A stretch of 64,000 nt of DNA from RYN-230 sp036497945 (GTDB lineage Bacteria > Actinomycetota > Actinomycetes > Streptosporangiales > Streptosporangiaceae). The DNA is taken from the NCBI GenBank assembly GCA_036497945.1, contig DASXIN010000038.1:9112-73111 (forward strand), given 5' to 3'. Position 1 is the first letter of the stretch; every line of letters starts with the position of its first letter. Shown here piece by piece: positions 26,738-35,894 of the stretch. The position numbers and the translations under genes are program-made. The notes under the pieces were generated by a model. That model saw only the letters and a program-made list of their open reading frames with translations. It searched no databases and was not told the DNA's origin.

Positions 26738-27577
26738 GTGGGCAAGAAGGAGCGGCAGCGCAAGCTAGCCCGCGAGCACATGCTGCGGCAGCAGGCGCGG
26801 CGGGCCGATCAGGCCCGGCGGACCCGGCAGATCACGATGATATCCGTGGTCTGCCTGGTCGTCGTGGGCTTGGGCGTAGGCGGATTCTTCCTGTTCAGCC
26901 AGCCCGGCGCGACCAGCAACGCGGCCGCGTCGGCCACCGCCTCGGCCTCGCCGTCCAGCACCGCGGCCGCCACGCCGACACCGTCGGCCGCCCCGGCGCT
27001 GGCCGCGGAGCCGGCCAAGACGTGCAGCTACCCGACGTCCGGCACGGCCGCCCGCAACGTCGGCCGGCCGCCCACCAAGCCGGACTGGCGGGCCACGTAC
27101 CAGGCCACCATCCGCACCAACCGCGGCGACGTGGTCATCGACCTGCTGAACAGCAAGGCCACCTGCACGGTCAACTCGTTCGTGTACCTGGCCAGCAAGA
27201 ACTACTTCAGCAACACGGACTGCCACCGGCTGACCACGGTCAGCCCGCTGTACGTGCTGCAGTGCGGCGACCCGACCGGGACCGGCAGCGGCGGCCCTGG
27301 GTACAAGTTCAACGACGAGAATCTGGCCGGCGCGAAGTACGGCCAAGGCACGCTGGCCATGGCCAACTCGGGACCGGATACGAACGGCAGCCAGTTCTTC
27401 CTCGTCTACAAGAACTCCACGCTGAGCGCGAACTACACGCCGTTCGGCAGGGTCGTCAAAGGACTCGGGATCATCCAGAATGTGGCCAAGGCAGGAAGTG
27501 ACAACGCCAATGGCCACGGGGATGGGCACCCGAAGGAGAAAGTCGTCATCGAAAGCGTCACTATTAAGAAGACCTGA
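26738..27577 (+). CDS. Membrane-anchored cyclophilin-type peptidyl-prolyl isomerase
   Basis: 279 residues. A highly basic cytoplasmic N-terminus is followed by one membrane segment (about 33-54), an Ala/Ser/Thr/Pro linker and an extracytoplasmic cyclophilin domain from about residue 112 (YQATIRTNRGDVVIDL, FNDENL, ANSGPDTNGSQFFLVY, YTPFGRVVKG). It likely assists folding of exported proteins. The GTG start has AGGAGG nine bases upstream. It is followed by the DUF349 gene on the same strand. Confidence 0.92.
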   Translation: MGKKERQRKLAREHMLRQQARRADQARRTRQITMISVVCLVVVGLGVGGFFLFSQPGATSNAAASATASASPSSTAAATPTPSAAPALAAEPAKTCSYPTSGTAARNVGRPPTKPDWRATYQATIRTNRGDVVIDLLNSKATCTVNSFVYLASKNYFSNTDCHRLTTVSPLYVLQCGDPTGTGSGGPGYKFNDENLAGAKYGQGTLAMANSGPDTNGSQFFLVYKNSTLSANYTPFGRVVKGLGIIQNVAKAGSDNANGHGDGHPKEKVVIESVTIKKT

Positions 27578-27621
27578 GCCAGGCGATGCCGCCTGGAGCA
27601 GGGCAGGGCAGGAGGTTAGCG

Positions 27622-28860
27622 GTGACTACCGCCAACGATCCGTGGGGCCGGGTAGCTGACGACGGTACGGTCTTCGTGCGTACCGCCGCCGGCGAGCGGG
27701 TGGTTGGCTCATGGCAGGCAGGCAGCCCGGATGAGGCGCTGGCCTTCTACCAGCGCAAGTACACCGCGCTGGAGACCGAGGTAACCCTGCTCGAGCAGCG
27801 GGTCACCGGCACCGACCTGTCCCCCGGCGCGGCCCGGGCCACCATCGACCGGCTACTCGAGGCGGTGGCCACGGCCAACGCGATCGGCGACCTGGACTCG
27901 CTGCAGGGCCGGCTGGATGCGCTGACCGGCCAGGTGGAGGGCCGCCGGGAGGAAGTGCGCGCGGCCCGTGAGCACGCCCGGGTCGAGGCCAAGGCGGTCA
28001 AGGAGCGGATCGTCTCCGAAGCCGAGCAGATCGCGGCCGAAGCCACCCACTGGAAGATCAGTGGCGAGCGGATGCGCCAACTGCTCGAGGAGTGGAAGGC
28101 CGCGCCACGGGCCGACCGCGCGATGGAGACCGCGCTCTGGAAGCGGCTGTCCGCGGCCCGGAACAGTTTCGCCAAGCGGCGCAAGGCCTACTTCGCCGGG
28201 CTGGAAGACGAGCGCGAGGAGGCCAAGGCGAGCAAAGAGAAGCTGGTGGTGGAGGCCGAGACGCTGGCCAGCTCCACCGACTGGGGCCCGACCGCGGCGG
28301 CCTACCGGGACCTGATGCGGTCCTGGAAGGCGGCGGGCCGGGCCGGCCGCTCCGACGAGGAAGAGCTGTGGAGCCGCTTCAAGGCGGCCCAGGACCAGTT
28401 CTTCGCGGCCCGCTCGGATGTGTACTCGGCCAAGGAGAACGAGCTGCGCGAGCATGCCGCGGTCAAAGCCGCGCTGCTCGAGGAGGCCAACCAGCTGCTC
28501 CCGGCGAGCAACGTGCGGGCCACCCGGGCCGCGCTGCGCTCCATCCAGGAGCGCTGGGAGCAGGCCGGGCCGGTGCCCCGGGAGGCGCACGACCGGCTGG
28601 AGCAGGGCCTGCGCCGGGTCGAGGACGCGGTGCGCAAGGCCGAGGACGCGCAGTGGCGCCGGTCCAACCCGGAGGCGCTGGCCCGGGCCAAGGGCACCGT
28701 GGACCAGATCCGGACGGCCATCGCCAGCCTGGAGGACCAGCTGGCCAAGGCGGAGCAGCGCGGCGACACCCGGGCCGCGGAGCAGGCGACCGAGGCAATC
28801 GCCGCCCGCCAGTCCTGGCTCGAAGAAGCCGAACGCACGCTGGCCGAACTGTCTGGGTGA
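27622..28860 (+). CDS. DUF349 family coiled-coil protein
   Basis: 412 residues, almost entirely charged alpha-helix, with repeated helical-bundle units containing W and DELWSRFKAAQDQFF-type segments characteristic of DUF349. The start is the GTG at 27622 (VTTANDPWGRV) because AGGAGG lies six bases upstream; the open frame begins at 27586. The molecular role is unknown. It commonly sits between the cyclophilin and rel genes in actinomycetes. It is convergent with rel across a hairpin. Confidence 0.88.
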   Translation: MTTANDPWGRVADDGTVFVRTAAGERVVGSWQAGSPDEALAFYQRKYTALETEVTLLEQRVTGTDLSPGAARATIDRLLEAVATANAIGDLDSLQGRLDALTGQVEGRREEVRAAREHARVEAKAVKERIVSEAEQIAAEATHWKISGERMRQLLEEWKAAPRADRAMETALWKRLSAARNSFAKRRKAYFAGLEDEREEAKASKEKLVVEAETLASSTDWGPTAAAYRDLMRSWKAAGRAGRSDEEELWSRFKAAQDQFFAARSDVYSAKENELREHAAVKAALLEEANQLLPASNVRATRAALRSIQERWEQAGPVPREAHDRLEQGLRRVEDAVRKAEDAQWRRSNPEALARAKGTVDQIRTAIASLEDQLAKAEQRGDTRAAEQATEAIAARQSWLEEAERTLAELSG

Positions 28861-28870
28861 CGCGCGGCAC

Positions 28871-28896
28871 CCGGGGTCCAGGGGGACCGTCCCCGG
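28871..28896. terminator. GC-rich hairpin between convergent DUF349 and rel genes
   Basis: CCGGGG (28871-28876) can pair with CCCCGG (28891-28896), and inside it GGGGA pairs with TCCCC around CCG. It fits a bidirectional terminator without a T run. Its sequence (GGGGTCCAGGGGGACCGT followed by CCCC) resembles the core of the aroE repeat, so it may be a diverged member of that family. Confidence 0.45.
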
Positions 28897-28897
28897 A

Positions 28898-31405
28898 CTA
28901 AGACGTAACGCGGTAGACGTCGTAGACGCCGTCGATGGCGCGGACGGCGCGCAGCACGTGGCCGAGATGCTTGGGATCGCCCATCTCGAAGGTGAACCGG
29001 CTGACCGCGACCCGGTCCCGGGTCGTGGTGACCGACGCGGACAGGATGTTCACGTGCTGGTCGGAGATGGTCCGGGTGACGTCGGACAGCAGCCCGGTCC
29101 GGTCCAGCGCCTCGACCTGGATGGCCACCAGGAACAGCGAGTCCTCGGTGGGCGACCAGCGCACCGCGACCAGCCGCTCCGGCTGTGAGTCCAGCAGGTG
29201 CCGCAAGTTCAGGCAGTCCGCCCGGTGCACCGACACGCCGTGCCCGCGGGTGACGAACCCGGTGATCTCGTCGCCAGGGACCGGGGTGCAGCACTTGGAC
29301 AGCCGCGCGTACACGTCCGAGGTGCCCTCCACCACCACACCGGAGTCGCCGATCGGCCGCTGCGGTGGCGGCCGGGTCGGCAGGGTGGCCTCGGCCAGGT
29401 CCTCCTGCGCGCCGGCCATCCCGCCGGCCGACTGGACAAGCTTGGCCGCCACCGACTGCGCGCTCACGTGCCCCTCGCCCACCGCCGCGTACAGCGCAGA
29501 CAGGTCCGGGTAGTGCAGCTCGGTAGCGATGGCCAGCAGCGCGTCGCCGGTGACCAGGCGCTGCAGCGGCAGGCCATGCTTGCGCAGCGCCCGCGCGATC
29601 GCCGTCTTGCCGGTCTCGGTGGCCGCCTCGCGGCGCTCCTTGGAGAACCAGTGTCGGATCTTGTTCCGGGCCCGGGCGCTCTTGGCGAACGTCAGCCAGT
29701 CCCGGCTGGGCCCGGCGTCCTGGGCCTTGGAGGTGAAGATCTCCACCGTGTCGCCGTTGTCCAGGGCACTCTCCAGCGCCACCAGGCGCCCGTTGACCCG
29801 GGCACCGATGGTGCGGTGACCGACCTCGGTATGGATCGCGTACGCGAAGTCCACCGCGGTCGCGCCCTGCGGCAGCGCGATCACCTCACCGCGCGGGGTG
29901 AACACGTAGACCTCGGCCGCGCCCAGGTCGAACCGGAGCGACTCGAGGAACTCGGCTGGGTCGGCGGTTTCCCGCTGCCAGTCCACCAGCTGGCGCAGCC
30001 AGGCCATGTCACTGGCACCGTCGCCGCCGTGGCCGTTGCCGGTCACCGTCTCTTCCTTGTACTTCCAGTGCGCGGCGACGCCGTATTCCGCCCGCCGGTG
30101 CATGCCCCAGGTGCGGATCTGCAGCTCGACCGGCTTGCCGCCGGGGCCGATCACCGTGGTGTGCAGCGACTGGTACATGTTGAACTTCGGCATCGCGATG
30201 TAGTCCTTGAACCGGCCGGGCACCGGGTTCCACCGGGCATGCACCGTGCCGAGGGCCGCATAGCAGTCACGTACCGAGTCCACCAGGACCCGGATGCCGA
30301 CCAGGTCGTAGATGTCGTCGAAGCCCACGTTGCGGGCGATCATCTTCTGGTACACGGAGTAGTAGTGCTTGGGCCGGCCGGTCACCCTCGCCTTGACCTT
30401 GGCCTCGCGCAGGTCGGCCGAGACGTCCTCGATGACTTCCTGCAGGAACACGTCACGGCGCGGCGCCCGCTCGGATACCAGCCGGGCGATCTCGTCATAC
30501 CGCTTCGGGTAGAGCGTGGCGAAGGACAGGTCTTCGAGCTCCCACTTGATCGTGTTCATGCCCAGCCGGTGCGCCAGCGGGGCGTAGATCTCCAGGGTCT
30601 CCCGCGCCTTGCGCTCCTGCTTCTCCCGGACCAGGTACCGCAGCGTGCGCATGTTGTGCAGCCGGTCGGCCAGTTTGATCACCAGGACCCGGATGTCCCG
30701 GGCCATCGCGACCACCATCTTGCGCACCGTCTCGGCCTCGGCCGCCTCGCCGTACTTGACCTTGTCCAGCTTGGTCACGCCGTCCACCAGGTTGGCGATC
30801 TCGTCGCCGAAATCGGCGCGGAGCTCGGCCAGCGTGTAGGCGGTGTCCTCGACCGTGTCGTGCAGCAGCGCGCCGCAGATCGTCTCCTGGGGCATGCCCA
30901 GCTCGGCCAGGATGGTGGCCACCGCGAGCGGGTGGGTGATGTACGGGTCGCCGCTCTTGCGCTGCTGGCCGGCGTGCCAGTGCGCGGCCACCTCGTAGGC
31001 GTGCTCGATCAGCCGGACGTCCGCCTTGGGGTGGGTGGCCCGTACCGTCTTGACCATCGGCTCGAGCACCGGGTTGCCGCCGCCGCCGCGCGGCGCGCCC
31101 AGCCGGGCCAGCCTGCGCCGGACCGCGGCACCCCCGCCCGCCTCACCGCCACTGCCGGTCAGCCGCCCCGCCCCGGCGGCCCGGCCGACCACCGAGCCAC
31201 GCCCGGTGCCCGTGCGGGAGCCGCGGCCAGCCGCCGGCCCGCGGCCGGTACCGGGCTCAGCCGGGACCGGGGCGTCAGCCGGCGGAACCGGGCTGGTGGC
31301 GGGGGCAGCGGACGTCATAAGAGAAGCAGCGTCTGACGGGCTCCGGCCATTCCCGGGTACCCGGCCAGCGCTGTCCGGGCCGGACGGTGCCACATCACCG
31401 GCCAC
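28898..31405 (-). CDS. rel: Bifunctional (p)ppGpp synthetase/hydrolase Rel
   Basis: Makes and degrades the stringent-response alarmone. The 835-residue protein has a Ser/Pro/Gly-rich N-extension (about 100 residues) and an HD hydrolase domain with intact HDTVEDT. The synthetase domain (KFNMYQSLHTTVIGPGG, VELQIRTWGMHRRAEYG) is followed by TGS (EVYVFTPRGEVIALPQGAT) and a C-terminal ACT domain (VEALDRTGLLSDVTRTI). Both activities look intact. The GTG at 31405 has AGGAG six bases upstream. It is upstream-coupled to apt, linking alarmone and purine salvage. Confidence 0.96.
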   Translation of the reverse strand: MAGDVAPSGPDSAGRVPGNGRSPSDAASLMTSAAPATSPVPPADAPVPAEPGTGRGPAAGRGSRTGTGRGSVVGRAAGAGRLTGSGGEAGGGAAVRRRLARLGAPRGGGGNPVLEPMVKTVRATHPKADVRLIEHAYEVAAHWHAGQQRKSGDPYITHPLAVATILAELGMPQETICGALLHDTVEDTAYTLAELRADFGDEIANLVDGVTKLDKVKYGEAAEAETVRKMVVAMARDIRVLVIKLADRLHNMRTLRYLVREKQERKARETLEIYAPLAHRLGMNTIKWELEDLSFATLYPKRYDEIARLVSERAPRRDVFLQEVIEDVSADLREAKVKARVTGRPKHYYSVYQKMIARNVGFDDIYDLVGIRVLVDSVRDCYAALGTVHARWNPVPGRFKDYIAMPKFNMYQSLHTTVIGPGGKPVELQIRTWGMHRRAEYGVAAHWKYKEETVTGNGHGGDGASDMAWLRQLVDWQRETADPAEFLESLRFDLGAAEVYVFTPRGEVIALPQGATAVDFAYAIHTEVGHRTIGARVNGRLVALESALDNGDTVEIFTSKAQDAGPSRDWLTFAKSARARNKIRHWFSKERREAATETGKTAIARALRKHGLPLQRLVTGDALLAIATELHYPDLSALYAAVGEGHVSAQSVAAKLVQSAGGMAGAQEDLAEATLPTRPPPQRPIGDSGVVVEGTSDVYARLSKCCTPVPGDEITGFVTRGHGVSVHRADCLNLRHLLDSQPERLVAVRWSPTEDSLFLVAIQVEALDRTGLLSDVTRTISDQHVNILSASVTTTRDRVAVSRFTFEMGDPKHLGHVLRAVRAIDGVYDVYRVTS

Positions 31406-31496
31406 AGGTACTCCTCACATCCGCCAAGCCATCATTCTACCGGCGGAAGATCCAGAAAGTGCCCAGGTCGGCGCGCTCGGTCAGGACAGCGGCCGG

Positions 31497-32072
31497 TCAC
31501 ACCACCAGAAGCGAGCGGACCAGGGTGTCAGGCAGCTTGTCCCGGCCGGCCAGGAAGCTGAGCTCGAGGAGGACCGCGATCCCGGTCACCTCGGCGCCCG
31601 CCTTGCGGACCAGTTCCGCGGTCGCGGCCGCGGTGCCGCCGGTGGCCAGCACGTCGTCCACGATGAGCACCTGCTCACCGGGCGCGAACGCATCCTGGTG
31701 CACTTCGATGGTGGCGTTGCCGTACTCCAGGCCGTAGCTCTGCGCGTAGGTCGGGCCGGGCAGCTTGCCCTGCTTGCGGACCGGCACGAAACCGGCGCCG
31801 AGCGCGAGGGCGACCGGGGCGGCCAGGATGAAGCCGCGGGCCTCGATCCCGGCCACCTTGTCCACCCCGCCGGGCTCACCCCGGCGCAGCTGCCCGGCGG
31901 CCAGCCCGGTCACCACGGCGCTGAACGCGGCACCGTCGGCCAGCAGCGGGGTGATGTCCTTGAACAGCACACCCGGCCGGGGGTAGCCGGCGATGTCCCG
32001 GACCCGGACGACGATCAGCGCGGCCAGCTCGCTGTCCGGGCCGGGCTGGCCGGGAGTGTCCGCTGGCCGCAT
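31497..32072 (-). CDS. apt: Adenine phosphoribosyltransferase
   Basis: Salvages adenine to AMP using PRPP. 191 residues; the PRPP loop is VLIVDDVLATGGTAAA, with GIEARGFILAAPVA and FVPVRKQGKLPG earlier. It starts directly after the secF stop (TAG then ATG). The conserved secD-secF-apt-rel order is kept. Confidence 0.96.
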   Translation of the reverse strand: MRPADTPGQPGPDSELAALIVVRVRDIAGYPRPGVLFKDITPLLADGAAFSAVVTGLAAGQLRRGEPGGVDKVAGIEARGFILAAPVALALGAGFVPVRKQGKLPGPTYAQSYGLEYGNATIEVHQDAFAPGEQVLIVDDVLATGGTAAATAELVRKAGAEVTGIAVLLELSFLAGRDKLPDTLVRSLLVV

Positions 32073-33359
32073 CTAACGCCGCTTCTTCTTGCCGCCGGGC
32101 CGGCGCTTGGCCGAGCTGGTTCGCCGGGGCTGCTGCCGGGGGCCGCTCCGGGCGCTGGGCCCAGGCGGCCGCGGCGCGGCCCGGCCCGCCGGGACCCGCT
32201 CCCCCGGGGCCGCCGTCTCGTCGTCCTCGGCCTCAGTCCCAGCCAGCTCCGCGTCGGTCAGGTCGTCCGGATCAGCCTCGCCCGCCGGCGTGTCGCTGGC
32301 CAGCGCGCTGGCGGTCACCCCGCCCGGGCTGGCCGCGCTGCCGCCACTGGCCTTGGCCGCGGCACGCTTGGCCGCCCGGCCGCCGGCCGCCTTGAGCGCC
32401 ACCCGCTTGGCCAGCGCCTGGTACTGCGGCTGATGCTCCTTGAGGTCGGCCAGCACCGGGGTGGCGATGCAGATCGAGGAGTAGGTACCGGACAGCATGC
32501 CGACGAACAGCACCAGCGCGAGGTCGTTGAGCTCGCCCGCGCCGAGCACCCCGCCGCCGATGAACAAGATGGCCGCCACCGGCAGCAGGGCGATGATCGA
32601 GGTGTTGATGGACCGCACCAGGGTCTGGTTGAGCGCCAGGTTGGCCGCCTGGCTGTAGGTGCTGCGCGTCGAGCTGAGCAGGCCGGCGGTATTCTCCCGG
32701 ACCTTGTCGAAGACGACCACGGTGTCGTACAGCGAGTAGCCCAGGATGGTCAGCAGGCCGATCACGGTGGCTGGGCTGACCTGGAAGCCGGCCAGCGCGT
32801 ACACCCCGATGGTGATCACGATGTCGTGCACCAGGGCGATCAGCGCGGCGATGGCCATCCGCCATTCGAACGCGATCGACAGGTAGATGACGATCACGAT
32901 CAGGAAAGCGATCAGGGCCTGAATTGCCTTGTGCGTGATGTCCGAGCCCCAGCTGGCCCCGACGAAATTGATGCTGATCTTGCTCTGCGGGACGCCGAGG
33001 TCCCGGCTCAGCGTGGCCTGCACCGCCTGCTGCTGGCTGAACGACGGCAGCTTGCCGGTCTGCACCTGCCAGCTGGCGCTGCTCCCCGACCCGACCTGCT
33101 GCACGATCGCGTCGCTGCCCGCCGGTGAGCTGCTGACCGCGTGCTGCACCTGGACGATGCTGCTGTTCCCCACCGGGAACTTGAAGACCGAGCCACCCTT
33201 GAAGTCCACGGTGAAGTTCAGCCCGCGGGCAAACAGCCCGACCAGGCTGAGCACCAGGATCAGGCCGGAGATGGAGTACCAGAGCCGCTGCCGGCCAACG
33301 AAGTCGAAGGAGACCTCACCCCGGTACAGCCGGTTGCCGAAGCTGCCCAGCTGCGACAT
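32073..33359 (-). CDS. secF: Protein translocase subunit SecF
   Basis: Works with SecD and YajC to drive late steps of Sec export using the proton gradient. About 428 residues: six membrane segments, a periplasmic-side P domain (NFTVDFKGGSVFKFPVG) and the SecD_SecF signature (ATVIGLLTILGYSLYDTVVVFDKVRE). A long Ala/Gly/basic C-terminal tail of about 120 residues ends in KKKRR. The ATG at 33359 overlaps the secD stop; a GTG one codon earlier is possible. Confidence 0.96.
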   Translation of the reverse strand: MSQLGSFGNRLYRGEVSFDFVGRQRLWYSISGLILVLSLVGLFARGLNFTVDFKGGSVFKFPVGNSSIVQVQHAVSSSPAGSDAIVQQVGSGSSASWQVQTGKLPSFSQQQAVQATLSRDLGVPQSKISINFVGASWGSDITHKAIQALIAFLIVIVIYLSIAFEWRMAIAALIALVHDIVITIGVYALAGFQVSPATVIGLLTILGYSLYDTVVVFDKVRENTAGLLSSTRSTYSQAANLALNQTLVRSINTSIIALLPVAAILFIGGGVLGAGELNDLALVLFVGMLSGTYSSICIATPVLADLKEHQPQYQALAKRVALKAAGGRAAKRAAAKASGGSAASPGGVTASALASDTPAGEADPDDLTDAELAGTEAEDDETAAPGERVPAGRAAPRPPGPSARSGPRQQPRRTSSAKRRPGGKKKRR

Positions 33360-35197
33360 CACGCCTCCTTCGCCGGGGTGGCGGAAGTGACCCGGGCCGG
33401 CCGGGATGATCGCCAGGGCGCCCGGGCGCCGAGTCGGGCCGGATCCAGGCCGGACCAGCGGTGGCCCTGGCCATAGAACTTAGTCCGGGCCAGCAGGGTG
33501 ATCATCGGCTTGGTGAACAGGAACACCACCACCACGTCGATGACCGTCGTCAGTCCGAGGGTGAACGCGAAGCCCTTGACCTCGCCGATGGAGAAGTACC
33601 AGAGCAGCGCCGCGGCCAGGAACGACACCGTGTCCGAGACCAGGACCGTGCGCCGGGCCCGTTTCCAGCCGCGTTCCACCGCGGTACGCAGCGTGCGGCC
33701 GTCGCGCACTTCGTCCCGGAGCCGTTCGAAGAACACCACGAACGAGTCCGCGGTGATGCCGATGGCCACGATGAGGCCGGCTACCCCGGACAGCTCCAGC
33801 GCCAGGTTCTGGTACTTGCCGAGCAGGATGATCGTCTCGAACACCAGGACCCCGGCGATGATCAGGCTGGACACCGCGACCACGGCCAGCCCGCGGTAGT
33901 AGAGCAGGCAGTACAGCACGACTAGCAGCAGGCCGATCGCGCCGGCCAGCAGGCCCGCGCGCAACTGGTCGCTGCCCAGCTGCGGCGAGATGGTCTGAAT
34001 CGACTGTTTCGTGAAGGTGAGTGGCAGCGCCCCGTAGCTGAGCTGGTTGGCCAGCAGGGTCGCCTGGTTCTCGGTGAAGTTGCCGGTGATCTGGGCCGTC
34101 CCGGTGGTCATCGCGCCCTCCACCACCGGCGACGAGATCACCGCCCCGTCCAGCACCACGGCCAGCTGGTCCAGCGCCGACGACGTGCCGTACTTGTTGA
34201 ACATCGTCGTGGTCAGGTTGCCCCAGTTCTTGGCCCCGTCCGGCTTGAAGTTGAGGTTGACCTGCCAGTTCACGCTGGTGCTGGCCAGCCCGGCGGTGGC
34301 CGACTTGATCATCTTGCCGAGCACCACGGACTTGTCCAGCGCGTACTTGTACCGCACTCCGTTGAGCGTGCCGCAGGAGACGATCTGGCTGCTCGGGTCG
34401 TTGTACTGGGTGCCGGTGTAACCGACTTCCGACTTCCAGTTCCTGTTCGCGCAGTTGAGCTTGTCGAACATGGCCTTGATGTGCGGGCTGAGCAGGGCGG
34501 CGTTGCCCGAGCCGTCCGCGGTAGTGGACAGCCCGGAGGTAGGCGTGCCGCTGGCCGATGGGGTGGGGGTGGCCGAGGCGGTGGCCGACGGGGTGGCCGA
34601 AGCCTTGGCCTGGGCGGCGAGCAGCTGGGCCCGGCCGGCCGCGGCCGGCGTACCACCCCGGGGCGAGATGCTCACCTTGGCCTTGGTGCTGGCCGAGGGG
34701 CTCGCACTCGCACCGGCCGACGGCGTGGCCGTGCCGGAGGCCGACGGGGTCGGGGTGGGCGTCGCCGTCGCGGTCGCGGTGTTCGGTGCTATCAGCAGCA
34801 CCTGGCGGAACAGCAACTGGGCGGTCGTGCCGACCAGGTTGATCACCTTCTGGCTGCCCGCGCCGGGGACGGCCACGTTGATGATGTTGCTGCCCTGCTG
34901 CTGGACCTGCGCCTCGGTGAAGCCTGCGCCGTTGACCCGGCTCTCCATGATGTTCTTCGCCTGGGTCATGTCCGACGCGAACTGGGCCTGCGACACGCCG
35001 CTGGGCGCCTGCGCCGAGAGCGCCACGGTGGTGCCGCTGGTCAGGTCGAGGCCGAGGTGCACCTTGAGATCGCTGCCCCACTTCGACGGCTGGACGATGT
35101 TGCCGCCGACGATGGCCAGGAACAGCACCACGATGAGCACGCCCAGCGCGGCCAGCGCGCGTCCGGGCCGGGAGACGTTACCGCTAGGGGGAGCCAC
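33359..35197 (-). CDS. secD: Protein translocase subunit SecD
   Basis: 612 residues with an N-terminal membrane helix, a large extracytoplasmic P1 domain and five C-terminal membrane segments (GLIVAIGITADSFVVFFERLRDE signature). P1 begins with HLGLDLTSGTTVAL and is interrupted by a roughly 90-residue Ala/Ser/Thr/Pro low-complexity insert with two blocks of TPTPSASGT-type repeats. It is first-but-one in yajC-secD-secF-apt-rel. Confidence 0.96.
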   Translation of the reverse strand: MAPPSGNVSRPGRALAALGVLIVVLFLAIVGGNIVQPSKWGSDLKVHLGLDLTSGTTVALSAQAPSGVSQAQFASDMTQAKNIMESRVNGAGFTEAQVQQQGSNIINVAVPGAGSQKVINLVGTTAQLLFRQVLLIAPNTATATATPTPTPSASGTATPSAGASASPSASTKAKVSISPRGGTPAAAGRAQLLAAQAKASATPSATASATPTPSASGTPTSGLSTTADGSGNAALLSPHIKAMFDKLNCANRNWKSEVGYTGTQYNDPSSQIVSCGTLNGVRYKYALDKSVVLGKMIKSATAGLASTSVNWQVNLNFKPDGAKNWGNLTTTMFNKYGTSSALDQLAVVLDGAVISSPVVEGAMTTGTAQITGNFTENQATLLANQLSYGALPLTFTKQSIQTISPQLGSDQLRAGLLAGAIGLLLVVLYCLLYYRGLAVVAVSSLIIAGVLVFETIILLGKYQNLALELSGVAGLIVAIGITADSFVVFFERLRDEVRDGRTLRTAVERGWKRARRTVLVSDTVSFLAAALLWYFSIGEVKGFAFTLGLTTVIDVVVVFLFTKPMITLLARTKFYGQGHRWSGLDPARLGARAPWRSSRPARVTSATPAKEA

Positions 35198-35257
35198 TTC
35201 TGCCAGTCCTTCGCTTCGCGTGTCGCCCGCCCCGGGACGCCGGCGCGGGGCTGCCGG

Positions 35258-35698
35258 TCAGTCCGCTTTGTGCTCGCCAGAGGCCGTCTGGTCGGCCGGG
35301 CTGGAGTCGGCGGAACTGTCCGGTGCGGAGCCGTTCTGGTGCCCGGCGGCCGGCTCGGCCTGCTCCGGGCTCACCGTGTCGGTGGCCGCGGTCCCGTCCT
35401 CGTCGGGCAGCACGTCCATGACGGCCCGGCGGAGGAAGCGAAGGTGCACGCCGGGCGCCACCTCCAGCACCACGTCGGTGTCATCCGCGTCGACCACGGT
35501 CGCGTACATGCCCGCGGTGGTGCGCACGCGCTGGCCGGGCTGCACCCGGCTCTGCATCGCTTGAGCCTGGCGCTGCTTGTTGCGCTGCGGCCGGATCATG
35601 ACGAAGTAGAGCAGGCCGAACAGCACGACGATGACGATCAGGAACGTGTAGTTCCCTGAGGAGCTTTTGGCAGCTGCGAGATACATGTTCCCCATCAT
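35258..35698 (-). CDS. yajC: YajC, Sec translocon accessory subunit
   Basis: One membrane helix (TFLIVIVVLFGLLYFVMIRPQ) followed by QRNKQRQAQAMQSRVQPGQRV, the hallmark of YajC, then a KOW-like segment (VVDADDTDVVLEVAPG) and an acidic tail. The open frame runs to 35989, but the upstream part is not YajC. ATGs at 35698, 35695 and 35686 are all possible; AAGGA upstream favours the first, and family alignment would allow the last (MYLAAAKSS). Confidence 0.92.
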   Translation of the reverse strand: MMGNMYLAAAKSSSGNYTFLIVIVVLFGLLYFVMIRPQRNKQRQAQAMQSRVQPGQRVRTTAGMYATVVDADDTDVVLEVAPGVHLRFLRRAVMDVLPDEDGTAATDTVSPEQAEPAAGHQNGSAPDSSADSSPADQTASGEHKAD

Positions 35699-35894
35699 CG
35701 CGGGGGCATCCTTCCACTTGAATTTGCTCCGCTGGCCGCGCGCCGGGCCGTGAGCCGGCGGGGCCGGGATCCATGGCCAGCGGACAGTCGTTGACCAACT
35801 GCCGAAGTGTAGCGGCGCGCAGGCGGCGCACCAACAGGCTACGGGGTCTAACGACTGATCGTGACATCTCCGCGACCAACTGGCCGGCCCGGAA

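Noticed and set aside
29198..31336. 712-codon plus-strand frame opposite rel
   Set aside because: Shadow of the rel gene; no family resemblance.
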